Positions 15,731 to 23,392 of a DNA stretch of 64,000 bases are shown in pieces (position 1 is the stretch's first letter; every line of letters begins with the position of its first letter). The DNA comes from Lentzea flava (lineage in GTDB: Bacteria > Actinomycetota > Actinomycetes > Mycobacteriales > Pseudonocardiaceae), in the NCBI RefSeq assembly GCF_014648475.1, contig NZ_BMRE01000020.1, forward strand, positions 1 to 64,000. Reading direction: 5' to 3'. Under the pieces are notes generated by a model. The model did no database searches, was not told the origin of the DNA, and saw only the letters and a program-made list of their open reading frames with translations. A program made the position numbers and the translations under genes.

Positions 15731-17800
15731 ATGGACGCGTTGCTGGAGGGTCTTGATCCGGAACAGCGCGCAGCGGTCGAGGCGCCGCGCGGCCCGGTGT
15801 GCGTGCTGGCGGGAGCGGGTACCGGTAAGACCCGCACGATCACGCACCGAATCGCCTACCTGTGCCAACGCGGTCACGTCGCCCCGTCGCAGGTCCTCGC
15901 CGTGACGTTCACCAAGCGCGCCGCGGGGGAGATGCGCACCCGTCTGCGTTCTCTGGACGTGCACGGCGCACAGGCCGTGACGTTCCACGCCGCCGCGTCG
16001 CGCCAGCTGCGCTACTTCTGGCCACGCGTCATCGGCGGCCCGCGCTGGGAGCTCGTCGACCAGAAGATCCGCATCGTCGGCCGCGCAGCCTCCCGGCTGG
16101 GCCTGCCGACCGAGGCGGACGCGCTGCGCGACCTCACCGGCGAGATCGAGTGGGCGAAGTCCTCGCTGCTCACGCCCGACGCGTACCCGGCGGCCGCCTC
16201 GCGGGCCGCGCGCGACATCCCCGCGCCCGCCGAGCAGATCATGAAGCTCTACGCGCTGTACGAGCAGCTCAAGAACGAGGCGCAGCTGCTCGACTTCGAC
16301 GACCTGCTGCTGCACACCGCCGCCGCGCTGGAGGACAACGCGGAGGTCGCCCAGGAGTTCCGCGACCGCTACCGCTGTTTCGTCGTCGACGAGTACCAGG
16401 ACGTGACGCCGCTGCAGCAGCGCGTGCTCGACGCGTGGCTCGGCGACCGCGACGACCTGACGGTGGTCGGCGACGCGAACCAGACCATCTACTCGTTCGC
16501 GGGCGCCTCGCCGCAGCCGCTGCTCAACTTCGCGCGGCGGTTCCCCGAGGCCGTCGTCGTGCGGCTGGAGCGCGACTACCGGTCGACGCCCCAGGTCGTG
16601 GCGCTGGCCAACGACGTGATCAAGTGGGCCCGCGGACGTCCCGCCGGGTCGCGGCTGAAGCTCATCGGGCAGCGGCCGGACGGGCCCGCGCCCCGGTTCC
16701 ACGAGTTCGACGACGAGCCCGCCGAGGCCGACTCGGTCGCGCGGCGCATCAAGACGTTGCTCGACGAGGGGGTCGCGGCCTCCGAGATCGCGATCCTCTA
16801 CCGCGTCAACGCGCAGTCCGAGGTGTACGAGCAGGCGCTCGCCGCGCACGGCATCCCGTACCTGGTGCGCGGTGGCGAGCGGTTCTTCGAGCGGGCCGAG
16901 GTGCGCCAGGCGATGATCGCGTTGCGCGGGGCGGGAGACGTCGACGGATCGCTTCCCGAGGTCGTTCGCTCGATTCTCGGCAGAGTCGGGCTCACCGACG
17001 AACCGCCGACCGGTGGCTCCGCCCGCGAACGCTGGGAGTCGCTGCTCGCGCTCGTCGAGCTCGCCGAGGAGTTCGTCGCCACGCTGCCCGGCGCCGACCT
17101 GCCGCGGTTCTGCGCGGAGCTGGACGTGCGGGCCGAGGCGCAGCACCCGCCGACGGTCGAAGGCGTGACGCTGGCGTCGCTGCACGCGTCGAAGGGGCTC
17201 GAGTGGGACGCCGTGTTCCTCGTGGGACTGGTCGAGGGCACGATGCCGATCCAGTACGCCGACGGCGACGAGGCGAAGGTCGAAGAAGAACGCCGCCTTC
17301 TGTACGTGGGCGTGACGCGCGCGCGTGAGCACCTCTGGCTGTCGTGGGCGTTGTCGCGCGCGGCCGGTGGCCGCAAGTACCGCCGCCGGTCGCGGTTCCT
17401 CTACAGCCTCGTGCCGGAGAACCACCCGGCTGCACGTGTATCTGGCGGCGCGGCGCGGCCACCTCTGATGAAGAAGGAGAAGCCGACCTGCCGGGTGTGC
17501 GCGGCGACCCTGGTCGAAGCGCAGGCCGTCAAGCTCGGACGCTGCAAGTCCTGTCCGTCCGATGTGGACGAAGAGTTGCTCGAGTCGCTGCGACAGTGGC
17601 GTGCGGCGCGGGCGCGGGAGCTGAAGGTGCCCGCGTACGTCGTCTTCACCGACGCGACGCTGATGGCGATCGCGGAGCAGCGACCCACGGATTCGGCCGG
17701 ACTCGTGGCGATCTCGGGCATCGGCGCCTCGAAGCTTGATAAGTTCGGCGACGACGTGTTGGGCCTGGTCCGGGGCGGTATCGGGTACTCCGCCACCTGA
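15731..17800 (+). CDS. uvrD2: Superfamily I DNA helicase UvrD2
   Basis: A 689-residue SF1A helicase. Motif I is VLAGAGTGKTRT near residue 28; motif II is VVDEYQD; motif III is VVGDANQTIYSFAGA; motif VI is EERRLLYVGVTRAREH. After the helicase core come a tetracysteine unit (CRVC, then CKSC fourteen residues on) and an HRDC domain, the layout of mycobacterial UvrD2 where the cysteine unit is needed for unwinding. It works in DNA repair and replication. Start ATG 15731 fits the family N-terminus (MDALLEGLDPEQRAAV). Confidence 0.95.
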   Translation: MDALLEGLDPEQRAAVEAPRGPVCVLAGAGTGKTRTITHRIAYLCQRGHVAPSQVLAVTFTKRAAGEMRTRLRSLDVHGAQAVTFHAAASRQLRYFWPRVIGGPRWELVDQKIRIVGRAASRLGLPTEADALRDLTGEIEWAKSSLLTPDAYPAAASRAARDIPAPAEQIMKLYALYEQLKNEAQLLDFDDLLLHTAAALEDNAEVAQEFRDRYRCFVVDEYQDVTPLQQRVLDAWLGDRDDLTVVGDANQTIYSFAGASPQPLLNFARRFPEAVVVRLERDYRSTPQVVALANDVIKWARGRPAGSRLKLIGQRPDGPAPRFHEFDDEPAEADSVARRIKTLLDEGVAASEIAILYRVNAQSEVYEQALAAHGIPYLVRGGERFFERAEVRQAMIALRGAGDVDGSLPEVVRSILGRVGLTDEPPTGGSARERWESLLALVELAEEFVATLPGADLPRFCAELDVRAEAQHPPTVEGVTLASLHASKGLEWDAVFLVGLVEGTMPIQYADGDEAKVEEERRLLYVGVTRAREHLWLSWALSRAAGGRKYRRRSRFLYSLVPENHPAARVSGGAARPPLMKKEKPTCRVCAATLVEAQAVKLGRCKSCPSDVDEELLESLRQWRAARARELKVPAYVVFTDATLMAIAEQRPTDSAGLVAISGIGASKLDKFGDDVLGLVRGGIGYSAT

Positions 17801-17810
17801 TCGGGACAAG

Positions 17811-17854
17811 TTTCGTTAAATAGGTTGCACGCCCCAGGTACGGGGTCATAACCT
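17811..17854 (+). promoter_or_regulatory. whiB7 promoter with AT-rich activator element
   Basis: TTGCAC at 17825-17830 and TAACCT at 17849-17854 are separated by 18 bases. Directly upstream of the -35 is TTTCGTTAAATAGG (17811-17824), an AT-rich patch very unlike the surrounding DNA. Known WhiB7 targets, including its own gene, carry an AT-rich element next to the -35, contacted by the AT-hook. The position between uvrD2 and whiB7 makes this the autoregulated promoter; transcription would begin about 17860. Confidence 0.75.
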
Positions 17855-17858
17855 GCTC

Positions 17859-17921
17859 ATGCCGGGTCCGGAGGACCCGTCTGGGGAAGAAGAACTACTA
17901 CTAGCTCGCAGAGACCTCTGA
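17859..17921 (+). CDS. Candidate upstream leader peptide 1 of whiB7
   Basis: A 20-codon frame, ATG 17859 to TGA 17919-17921, starting almost exactly at the predicted transcription start, so it could be translated leaderlessly. It contains three GAA codons followed directly by three CTA codons (17895-17903). CTA is one of the rarest leucine codons in such a genome. Its stop overlaps the ribosome site of the next upstream frame. Upstream frames that sense ribosome stalling are known for whiB7 leaders; whether this one is translated is inference. Confidence 0.4.
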   Translation: MPGPEDPSGEEELLLARRDL

Positions 17922-17935
17922 GGGAGGTGCCGGTT

Positions 17936-18181
17936 GTGAAGAAGATCTTGAGCATCGAATGCACCCTCGGCCTCCCAGTGTCCGAGCGCCTCTGCATGCC
18001 CGCCTCCGCTCAGGCCGTCTGGCAGAAGTCTGCCCTCAAGTCGGCGGCACTGCTGGGTCGTGAGCGCGGCACCGGACTGTTCATCGAGCAGCCGATCGTG
18101 CGTCCGACCGTTGATGGCGTCCACAACTACACGAATGCGCTGTCCGCGCATCAAGTGAGAAGGCTCCTGCCGACCCCATAG
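17936..18181 (+). CDS. Candidate upstream reading frame 2 in the whiB7 leader
   Basis: An 81-residue frame starting GTG 17936 (MKKILSIECTLGLPV), with a strong ribosome site AGGGAGG at 17921-17927 and eight-base spacing. It ends TAG 18179-18181 just before the leader terminator; the stop lies inside a small hairpin (CGACCCC 18171-18177 with GGGGTCG 18182-18188). No known domain. It may be a regulatory frame whose translation controls termination, or a genuine small protein. Its last codons contain GTCCGCG (18142-18148), complementary to the terminator arm. Confidence 0.5.
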   Translation: MKKILSIECTLGLPVSERLCMPASAQAVWQKSALKSAALLGRERGTGLFIEQPIVRPTVDGVHNYTNALSAHQVRRLLPTP

Positions 18182-18203
18182 GGGGTCGAAGGACCACCAG
18201 GCT

Positions 18204-18249
18204 CACGAAGGCCGCGGACTCGCACAGAGTCCGCGGCCTTCGTGTTTTT
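18204..18249 (+). terminator. Leader attenuator terminator of whiB7
   Basis: A perfect 17-bp stem CACGAAGGCCGCGGACT (18204-18220) with its complement at 18228-18244, followed by TTTTT. This classical intrinsic terminator lies 30 bases before the whiB7 start and behind the upstream frame. CGCGGAC in its left arm (18213-18219) can pair instead with GTCCGCG at 18142-18148 inside the upstream frame, which would open the terminator. Attenuation is known for whiB7; this pairing is inference. Confidence 0.85.
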
Positions 18250-18278
18250 GCAGTACCCCACACAAGGAGAAAACCCTG

Positions 18279-18602
18279 ATGTTGACCGCGACTGTCCCGC
18301 TCACCGGCGAGACACTTCCGGACCTCGCGGACGGGCTCGACCTGCCCTGCCGCACCCACAACCCCGACCTCTGGTTCGCTGACGCGCCGGCCGACCTCGA
18401 GAAGGCGAAGTCCTTCTGCGGGACCTGCCCGGTGCTGGCGGAGTGCCTCGCCGGCGCGCTCGCCCGTCACGAGCCGTGGGGTGTCTGGGGTGGAGAGATC
18501 TTCGAGCGCGGTGTCGTCATCGCGCGGAAGCGGCCGCGTGGCCGTCCGCGCAAGGACGCGGCAGCTGTTGTCACCGCTGACAAGACGGAGGCGGCGGCAT
18601 GA
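18279..18602 (+). CDS. whiB7: WhiB7-type iron-sulfur transcription factor
   Basis: A 107-residue protein. Four cysteines bind the [4Fe-4S] cluster: Cys24, then CGTCPVLAEC (Cys47, 50, 56). The tryptophan-glycine turn is EPWGVWGGE (65-73), and a C-terminal AT-hook RGRPR (87-91) distinguishes WhiB7 from other Wbl proteins. It partners the principal sigma factor and activates intrinsic antibiotic-resistance genes. Location behind uvrD2 matches M. tuberculosis. AAGGAG precedes the ATG. Control is by the promoter and attenuator upstream. Confidence 0.95.
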   Translation: MLTATVPLTGETLPDLADGLDLPCRTHNPDLWFADAPADLEKAKSFCGTCPVLAECLAGALARHEPWGVWGGEIFERGVVIARKRPRGRPRKDAAAVVTADKTEAAA

Positions 18603-18811
18603 GCACCGTGACCAGCAACAGCGCGATCCCCACCTACCTGAACGAGGGCCTGACTCCCATGTCTCTGAACGAAGAACTCGTGCGAATACGAATACAAGAA
18701 GCCCAGAGGTTCGCTGAAGAGCAACGCATGGCGAACCGCCTCGCGTCAGCGCAACGTTGGCGCAGGTTGGCGCGATGGGCCGGTCGCAGAGCGGCTCGCT
18801 TCGACCTCTGA
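18599..18811 (+). CDS. Small basic protein coupled to whiB7
   Basis: A 70-residue protein whose ATG overlaps the whiB7 stop (ATGA 18599-18602). After a polar start it has an amphipathic helix (LVRIRIQEAQRFAEEQRMANRLASAQ) cut here only in description, then an Arg-rich end. No known family. Translational coupling suggests it is made whenever WhiB7 is made. A terminator follows at 18824. Confidence 0.55.
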   Translation: MSTVTSNSAIPTYLNEGLTPMSLNEELVRIRIQEAQRFAEEQRMANRLASAQRWRRLARWAGRRAARFDL

Positions 18812-18823
18812 CAGTCTCGAGCT

Positions 18824-18859
18824 GAGGCCGTCATCCACGAGAAGGTGGATGGCGGCCTC
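18824..18859 (+). terminator. Terminator of the whiB7 unit
   Basis: GAGGCCGTCATCCAC (18824-18838) pairs with GTGGATGGCGGCCTC (18845-18859) over 15 positions with one G-T wobble. It separates the whiB7 unit from the methyltransferase gene. Confidence 0.8.
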
Positions 18860-18885
18860 GGCCGTTCCGCCGTAGCGTTTCGGTT

Positions 18886-19758
18886 GTGCCGCACCACACC
18901 CACGACGGAATCGACTGGTCCGCTCGCCTCCACGCGATGAGGCGCTACGGCTCACTGCAGTCCGAGGCGCTGTCCGCGGTCGCGCGCAGACTCGTCGCCC
19001 CTCTGCCGGACTCCCCGGTCGTGATGGACGTCGGCTGCGGCGCCGACTCCATGAGCGTGCCGCTGGTCTCGGCCCTGCGCGAACACGGCGGCGGCGTCCT
19101 CGTCCTCGTCGACGCCACGCCCGAACTGCTGGACGCGGCCTGCACCGCGGCGCGTGCCGAGGCAGACGGCGCCGTGTCGGTGAAGCCCGTGCTCGCGGAC
19201 CTCGCGTCCGAAGACCCGTTGTCCTTCGCCGGACCGGTCGAGCTCATCTGGGGCTCGCGGGTGATCCACCACCTCCCCGATCAGTTGCGCGGCGTGCGCC
19301 GCCTGGTGTCCGCACTCGCGCCCGGCGGCTGGCTGGCCCTGGCCGAAGGCGGGTTGGAGACCCGCTTCCTGCCGTGGGACCTCGGTGTCGGCGAACCGGG
19401 CCTGCAGGACCGCCTCGCCGCGGCCCGTGCGGAGTGGTTCGTGTCGATGCGCGAGAACATGCCCGGCACCGTGCGCCTCCCGGTCGGCTGGAACGTCGCC
19501 CTGGCCGACGCGGGCCTGGGCGAGATCAGCGCTTTCAGCTTCGTCGTCGACCACCCGGCGCCCGCCAAGCAGCTGGTCCGCGACTGGGCGGTCGACCGCC
19601 TGACCTGGCTCGCCGAGGTCACCTCGCCCCGGCTGCACGCCGCCGACCGCGACGCGTTGCGCCGGCTGCTGAATCCGTCCGATTCGGAGTACGTCGGGGC
19701 TCGCGAGGACGTGTTCCTGCTCGAGACCGACACCGTCCACCTGGGACGCCGCCGGTGA
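18886..19758 (+). CDS. Class I SAM-dependent methyltransferase
   Basis: A 290-residue protein with motif I VVMDVGCGADSMSVPL near residue 45, an acidic residue after the second strand (VLVDATPELLDAA), and the post-III segment LAPGGWLALAEGG. Substrate is unknown. GTG 18886 has a TAGCGT -10 box (18873-18878) seven bases upstream, so it is probably leaderless. It is not part of the conserved uvrD2-whiB7-ABC1 block, so it is an insertion between whiB7 and the ABC1 gene. The next gene overlaps its stop. Confidence 0.87.
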   Translation: MPHHTHDGIDWSARLHAMRRYGSLQSEALSAVARRLVAPLPDSPVVMDVGCGADSMSVPLVSALREHGGGVLVLVDATPELLDAACTAARAEADGAVSVKPVLADLASEDPLSFAGPVELIWGSRVIHHLPDQLRGVRRLVSALAPGGWLALAEGGLETRFLPWDLGVGEPGLQDRLAAARAEWFVSMRENMPGTVRLPVGWNVALADAGLGEISAFSFVVDHPAPAKQLVRDWAVDRLTWLAEVTSPRLHAADRDALRRLLNPSDSEYVGAREDVFLLETDTVHLGRRR

Positions 19759-19925
19759 TCGCGTGCCACAGATGTGGGCGGTCGCGTGCCTCCGTTTCCG
19801 ACCTGGAGTTCCTGGCCTGGTCTTCTGAGCGGACCGGTGGGACGGTCCGGTGGTTGTGTCACGTGTGCGCCAAGACCCACGTGCGGGACATCGAGGGCAA
19901 GTTGCCGGACGAGTACTGGCGCTGA
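19755..19925 (+). CDS. Small zinc-ribbon protein
   Basis: A 56-residue protein starting GTG 19755 within the methyltransferase stop (GTGA). Two CXXC knuckles are visible, CHRCGRSRAS near the N-terminus and CHVCAKTHVRDIEGKLP near residue 36, so it is a one-zinc ribbon. It ends DEYWR. No named family is recognised. Coupling to the methyltransferase suggests a shared function. Confidence 0.65.
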   Translation: MIACHRCGRSRASVSDLEFLAWSSERTGGTVRWLCHVCAKTHVRDIEGKLPDEYWR

Positions 19926-20580
19926 CGGCGGCGGTTGCCGGGTTGGCCGGGTTGGCCGGGTGTGCTGGGGCAGGGCTCAGTGGCCTGTGGGTTTGGTCTC
20001 GTGGGGTCGTGTTCTCGGTGGGCCGCTCGTGCGTGCCTTGAGTACGGGGTGAGCGCGGCTTGTGGCTGCGATGTGGTGGGGCACGTTCTGGGCGGGCCGC
20101 TCGTGCGTGCCTCGTGTGTGGGGGCGTGGCTTGTGGCCGAGTCGGGTTGATGAGGTTGTGCGCGGCTGGTGTTCGGGTCGAGCGCGACTTGGCGGCTTGT
20201 GGCCGGGGCGGTCGGCTCGTGTGTGCCTCGCGGTTGGGGTGAGCGCGGTTTGTGGCCGAGGTGTCGTGGGTGTGGTGGGGTTGAGGTCGCGCTTCACCGG
20301 CAGCGGGACTGCGTGGGTGTGGCTTGTGGTCGGGCGCCGTGCCTGAGTCGTGGGCTCGCGTGTGCCTCGCGGTTGGGGTGAGCGCGGTTTGTGGCCGAGG
20401 TGTCGTGGGTGTGGTGGGGTTGAGGTCGCGCTTCACCGGCAGCGGGACTGCGTGGGTGTGGCTTGTGGCCGGGCGCCGTGCCTGAGTCGTGGGCTCGCGC
20501 ATACCTCGCGGTCGGGGTGAGCGCGGCTCGTGGCCGGGTAGCGAGGTCGGGCGTCTCGAATCTGGGCGTGGCCTGACCGG
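19926..20580. repeat. Tandem repeat region, period 139 bp
   Basis: No credible gene in 655 bases. The plus strand is extremely G/T-rich. Two copies of a 139-base unit, 20221-20359 and 20360-20498, differ at about one position, and a third partial, diverged copy runs to about 20545. Shorter degenerate relatives of the unit (TGCCTNG, then GGGGTGAGCGCGG, then TTGTGGCCG) occur back to about 20030. The near identity implies recent duplication. Open frames across it are low-complexity and follow the repeat, so are not called. Confidence 0.85.
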
Positions 20581-21153
20581 TCAGGTCGGCTCGCGCCCCT
20601 GCGGCGAATCGTGCAGCGGGTAGAGGTGGCGTAAGGCCTGTCTGACCAGCGCTGTTCCTCGTCGGCAGCCGGCCCGCAGCTCCTCGTGCAGATCCGCCGG
20701 CGAGCACAGCCGGGCGCCCACCACGGCGTCGAGGATCTCCACGACGGCGCGCGGGTTCGTCGCTCGGCGCGCCAGGTCCAAGGCCGCGCGGGGTGGGGGC
20801 GCCAGCCTCAGGCCGTTGAGTTCCACGACGGTCGGTGGGCGGCCTGTGCGTTCGAAGAGAATCCACGGGTGTGCTTTGCGCGTGTTCATTCCCGTGAGGA
20901 CGTGAATGTGCCGGGGGAGAGGTAGTGAAGCGCCTTGCCGGGTCAGTGCGTCGGCGCCGGTGATCACCGCGGAAGGGCCCGCGAAGGACAGGACCGCGCG
21001 GAGGCGGTCGAGTCTGGTCGGCGGTGAAGGCTTTTGCAGGACCACGCCGGGAAGCACCTGTTGCCAGGGGCCCGCTGGCGTGCAGTGGCGCAGGATCTCG
21101 CGTCGGGAGAGGCCGGATTCACGCAGGTCAGCGGTGGTTGCGATGGGGGTCAT
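20581..21153 (-). CDS. AbiEi antitoxin-like protein
   Basis: A 190-residue protein. The first 60 residues look like the AbiEi N-terminal winged helix (TADLRESGLSRREILRHC, then WQQVLPGVV) that opens many actinobacterial proteins with an endonuclease-like C-terminal domain. The rest (GADALTRQG, RHIHVLTG) matches that family's usual pattern. A toxin partner (AbiEii nucleotidyltransferase) is not adjacent, so it is an orphan. The frame extends far upstream in the antisense of the ABC1 gene; ATG 21153 is the sensible start. Confidence 0.7.
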   Translation of the reverse strand: MTPIATTADLRESGLSRREILRHCTPAGPWQQVLPGVVLQKPSPPTRLDRLRAVLSFAGPSAVITGADALTRQGASLPLPRHIHVLTGMNTRKAHPWILFERTGRPPTVVELNGLRLAPPPRAALDLARRATNPRAVVEILDAVVGARLCSPADLHEELRAGCRRGTALVRQALRHLYPLHDSPQGREPT

Positions 21154-21239
21154 GCGTTCTATCGTGGCGCAACCGCAGGGCGGTAAATCAGGCTCTGAGC
21201 CAACCTGTGGACAACTTCGCCCGGATTCACTCGGACGAG

Positions 21240-22550
21240 TTAGTCGTCGAATCCCGGCTGCCACCGCGCGACGATTTCGCGTGCGGTCACATGGGCGTCC
21301 AATTGGCAGAGGATGCCCGTCGCGCCCAATGTCACGCGGTGAATCAGCAGGTATTGCGGTGGCAGGTTCAGGGAGCGGCCCGTTTGCGAGTCCGGGCTGC
21401 GCAGGTCGCCCACGCGTTCTGCCTGCGACTGCAGCCAGCGGCGGGTGAAGTGGAACGACTCGGTGCGCAGCGGTTCCACGAACGGGGCGAGGTAGCCGAG
21501 GACGTCGTCGCCGTGCAGGACCATGCCCTCGCGGATGAAGTTCTCGGTGCGCAGGAGTTCGACGAGGTCGTGCGAGCGGCCGTCCAGGGCCAGCCTGGTC
21601 ATCAGGCCCAGCGTCTTGGGCAGGCCGTCGGGCAGGCGGGCCACGGCGCCGAAGTCGATCACGCGCAGGCGGCCGTCGTCGCCCAGCATGAAGTTGCCGG
21701 GGTGCGGGTCGGCGTGCAGCAGGCCCGAGCGCGACGGGGCGGAGAAGTGGAACTCGGCGAGGAGCTGGCCCGCCAGGTCGCGGTCGGAGACCGAGCCCTC
21801 GCGGATGATCGTCGAGAGCGGCGTGCCCGTCGTCCACTCGGTCACCATGACCTTGGGCGCGGAGGCGACGACGCGGGGGACCAGCACGTGCGGGTCGTTT
21901 TCGAAGGCCTTCGCGAACGTGCGCTGGTTGGCGGCCTCGTCGCGGTAGTCGAGCTCCTCCAGGTACCGGTCGCGCAGCTCCTCCAGCAGGGGGCGCACGT
22001 CGGTGCCCGGCATGAGCGCCTGCAGCAGGCGGGAGAACCGGAGCAGCTGCTTCAGGTCGGCGCGCAGGGCCTCGTCGGCGCCGGGGTACTGGACCTTCAC
22101 CGCCACGTCGCGGCCGTCGTGCCACACCGCGCGGTGCACCTGGCCGATGGACGCCGACGCGGCCGGTTCGTCGTCGAACGACTGGAAGCGCTTCGCCCAG
22201 GACGCGCCGAGCTGTTCGGCGAGCACCCGGTGCGTGGTGCGGGCGGGCATCGGCGGGGCCGCGGTCTGCAGCTTGGTCAGGGCCTCGCGGTACGGGGCCG
22301 CGAGCTCATCGGGCACCGCCGCCTCGAAGACGCTCAGCGCCTGGCCGAACTTCATCGCGCCGCCCTTGAGCTGGCCCAGCACCGCGAAGACCTGCTCCGC
22401 CGTCTTGGCCGTCACCTCGGCGTTGACCTCGTCGGCCGCGCGTCCGGTCAGTCGCTTCCCCCAGCCGCCCACCACCCGGCCGGCCACCCCGAGCGGGAGG
22501 CTCGCCAGCTTGGCGGTGCGCTGCACGGCCTTGCGCGGAATCTCGGTCAC
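21240..22550 (-). CDS. ABC1/UbiB family atypical kinase
   Basis: A 436-residue protein with the UbiB-family hallmarks: LKGGAMKFGQALSV (KxGQ), SASIGQVHRA (Ala-rich nucleotide loop), VAVKVQYPG (catalytic Lys), LLHADPHPGNFML (catalytic loop) and RVIDFGAVA (metal-binding Asp). Members support lipid or quinone metabolism and are ATPases. The gene is the Rv3197 equivalent, next to whiB7 in mycobacteria as well. Its ATG overlaps the stop of the upstream E1-like gene by four bases. Confidence 0.93.
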   Translation of the reverse strand: MTEIPRKAVQRTAKLASLPLGVAGRVVGGWGKRLTGRAADEVNAEVTAKTAEQVFAVLGQLKGGAMKFGQALSVFEAAVPDELAAPYREALTKLQTAAPPMPARTTHRVLAEQLGASWAKRFQSFDDEPAASASIGQVHRAVWHDGRDVAVKVQYPGADEALRADLKQLLRFSRLLQALMPGTDVRPLLEELRDRYLEELDYRDEAANQRTFAKAFENDPHVLVPRVVASAPKVMVTEWTTGTPLSTIIREGSVSDRDLAGQLLAEFHFSAPSRSGLLHADPHPGNFMLGDDGRLRVIDFGAVARLPDGLPKTLGLMTRLALDGRSHDLVELLRTENFIREGMVLHGDDVLGYLAPFVEPLRTESFHFTRRWLQSQAERVGDLRSPDSQTGRSLNLPPQYLLIHRVTLGATGILCQLDAHVTAREIVARWQPGFDD

Positions 22551-23347
22551 TCGGCCATGTTATGTGCGGAGCACTGACAGTCAGGGTGCGGATACCAGCT
22601 TCGTCTCTCAGCTACACCCGCTACCAAGTCGAGCTCGAGAGTGGCGTTCAGCACGGGTGGCGGGGCCAGGTCGCGGCCGCGGAGGTGGATCAACGACTCC
22701 AGGATCTGCACCACGGCCAGCGCCGCCGTGCCCGACGCGAACAGCACGTCGGTGGAGGCCGGTTTGCCGACGAGCTGCGTCGCGATCGTGGGCCACGCCG
22801 GATCGTGGTCGGTGCGGTGCAGGTCGGCGCAGTTCAGGCAGCTCGTGCGGCCGGGCAGGACGAGCGGCCCGACGATGCCCACGCCCTCACGGACGCGCAC
22901 GGCCAGATGCGGCGTGCGGGACGCCATCAGCGAGCTGACGAGTCCCGGATCCGGGACGAGCGTCGCGGCGAGCACCACCAGATCGGCGTTGTGGGCGAGC
23001 CGGATGCCGGATTCAGCTAGAAGCGAAGTAATTGAAAGTGCAAGGTGCCCGGCGCCGTGGACGGCGACCGCCGCGCCCTTCGCGGGGGAGCCGGTGTCCA
23101 GCAGACCGGCTTCTTCGAGGGAGGCGAGCACCTCGTCCAGCTGGGCCGGGTCCTCGCCGCGTTCTCTGAGTCTTTCACCCAGTTCAGCGACGGTGTGGCG
23201 GCCGTCCAGGGTGAGGAGCGCGTCGACCAGGGCCTCGGGCAGCGAGTCGATCACCACCGCGTGCTTCGGGTCGACGCCGACCTGCACGACGCCGGGGCCG
23301 CGGCGCACCACGGCGAGTCCTGCACGTACGCGAGGTCTTGTGTCCAC
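22547..23347 (-). CDS. E1/ThiF-like protein of the TOMM-associated type
   Basis: A 266-residue protein. N-terminal 85 residues look like the peptide-clamp (winged helix) domain of TOMM cyclodehydratase partners (VIDSLPEALVDALLTLDG, then LDEVLASLEEAGLLD). A Rossmann-like part follows (VAVHGAGHLALSITSLLAE) and cysteines SCLNCADLHRTDHDPAWP and a C-terminal DCQCSAH that could hold zinc. No YcaO enzyme or precursor peptide is adjacent, so it is an orphan of this fold. It is cotranscribed with the ABC1 gene (four-base overlap) and conserved there (Rv3196). Confidence 0.8.
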   Translation of the reverse strand: MDTRPRVRAGLAVVRRGPGVVQVGVDPKHAVVIDSLPEALVDALLTLDGRHTVAELGERLRERGEDPAQLDEVLASLEEAGLLDTGSPAKGAAVAVHGAGHLALSITSLLAESGIRLAHNADLVVLAATLVPDPGLVSSLMASRTPHLAVRVREGVGIVGPLVLPGRTSCLNCADLHRTDHDPAWPTIATQLVGKPASTDVLFASGTAALAVVQILESLIHLRGRDLAPPPVLNATLELDLVAGVAERRSWYPHPDCQCSAHNMAE

Positions 23348-23357
23348 ATGGGAAAGA

Positions 23358-23384
23358 CTGGCAGGGGGCGAGGCCCCCTGCCAG
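23358..23384 (-). terminator. Terminator behind DUF5679 gene
   Basis: CTGGCAGGGGGC (23358-23369) pairs perfectly with GCCCCCTGCCAG (23373-23384) around a three-base loop. It lies between the DUF5679 gene and the E1-like gene, so these are probably separate units or partly attenuated. Confidence 0.82.
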
Positions 23385-23392
23385 CGGAAACG

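Noticed and set aside
19926..20580. CRISPR array
   Set aside because: Units are 139 bases long and directly abutting without unique spacers; no cas genes.
19977..20866. Proline/histidine-rich frames across the tandem repeat
   Set aside because: They follow the DNA repeat period, lack starts with ribosome sites and show no family; treated as repeat DNA.
21205..21216. DnaA-box-like TGTGGACAA as a replication origin signal
   Set aside because: A single box without AT-rich unwinding region, dnaA or dnaN genes; the similar hits near padR differ at the last base. Not an origin.
22547..23347. A complete peptide-azoline biosynthetic cluster
   Set aside because: No YcaO cyclodehydratase, dehydrogenase or precursor peptide is present in the neighbourhood.
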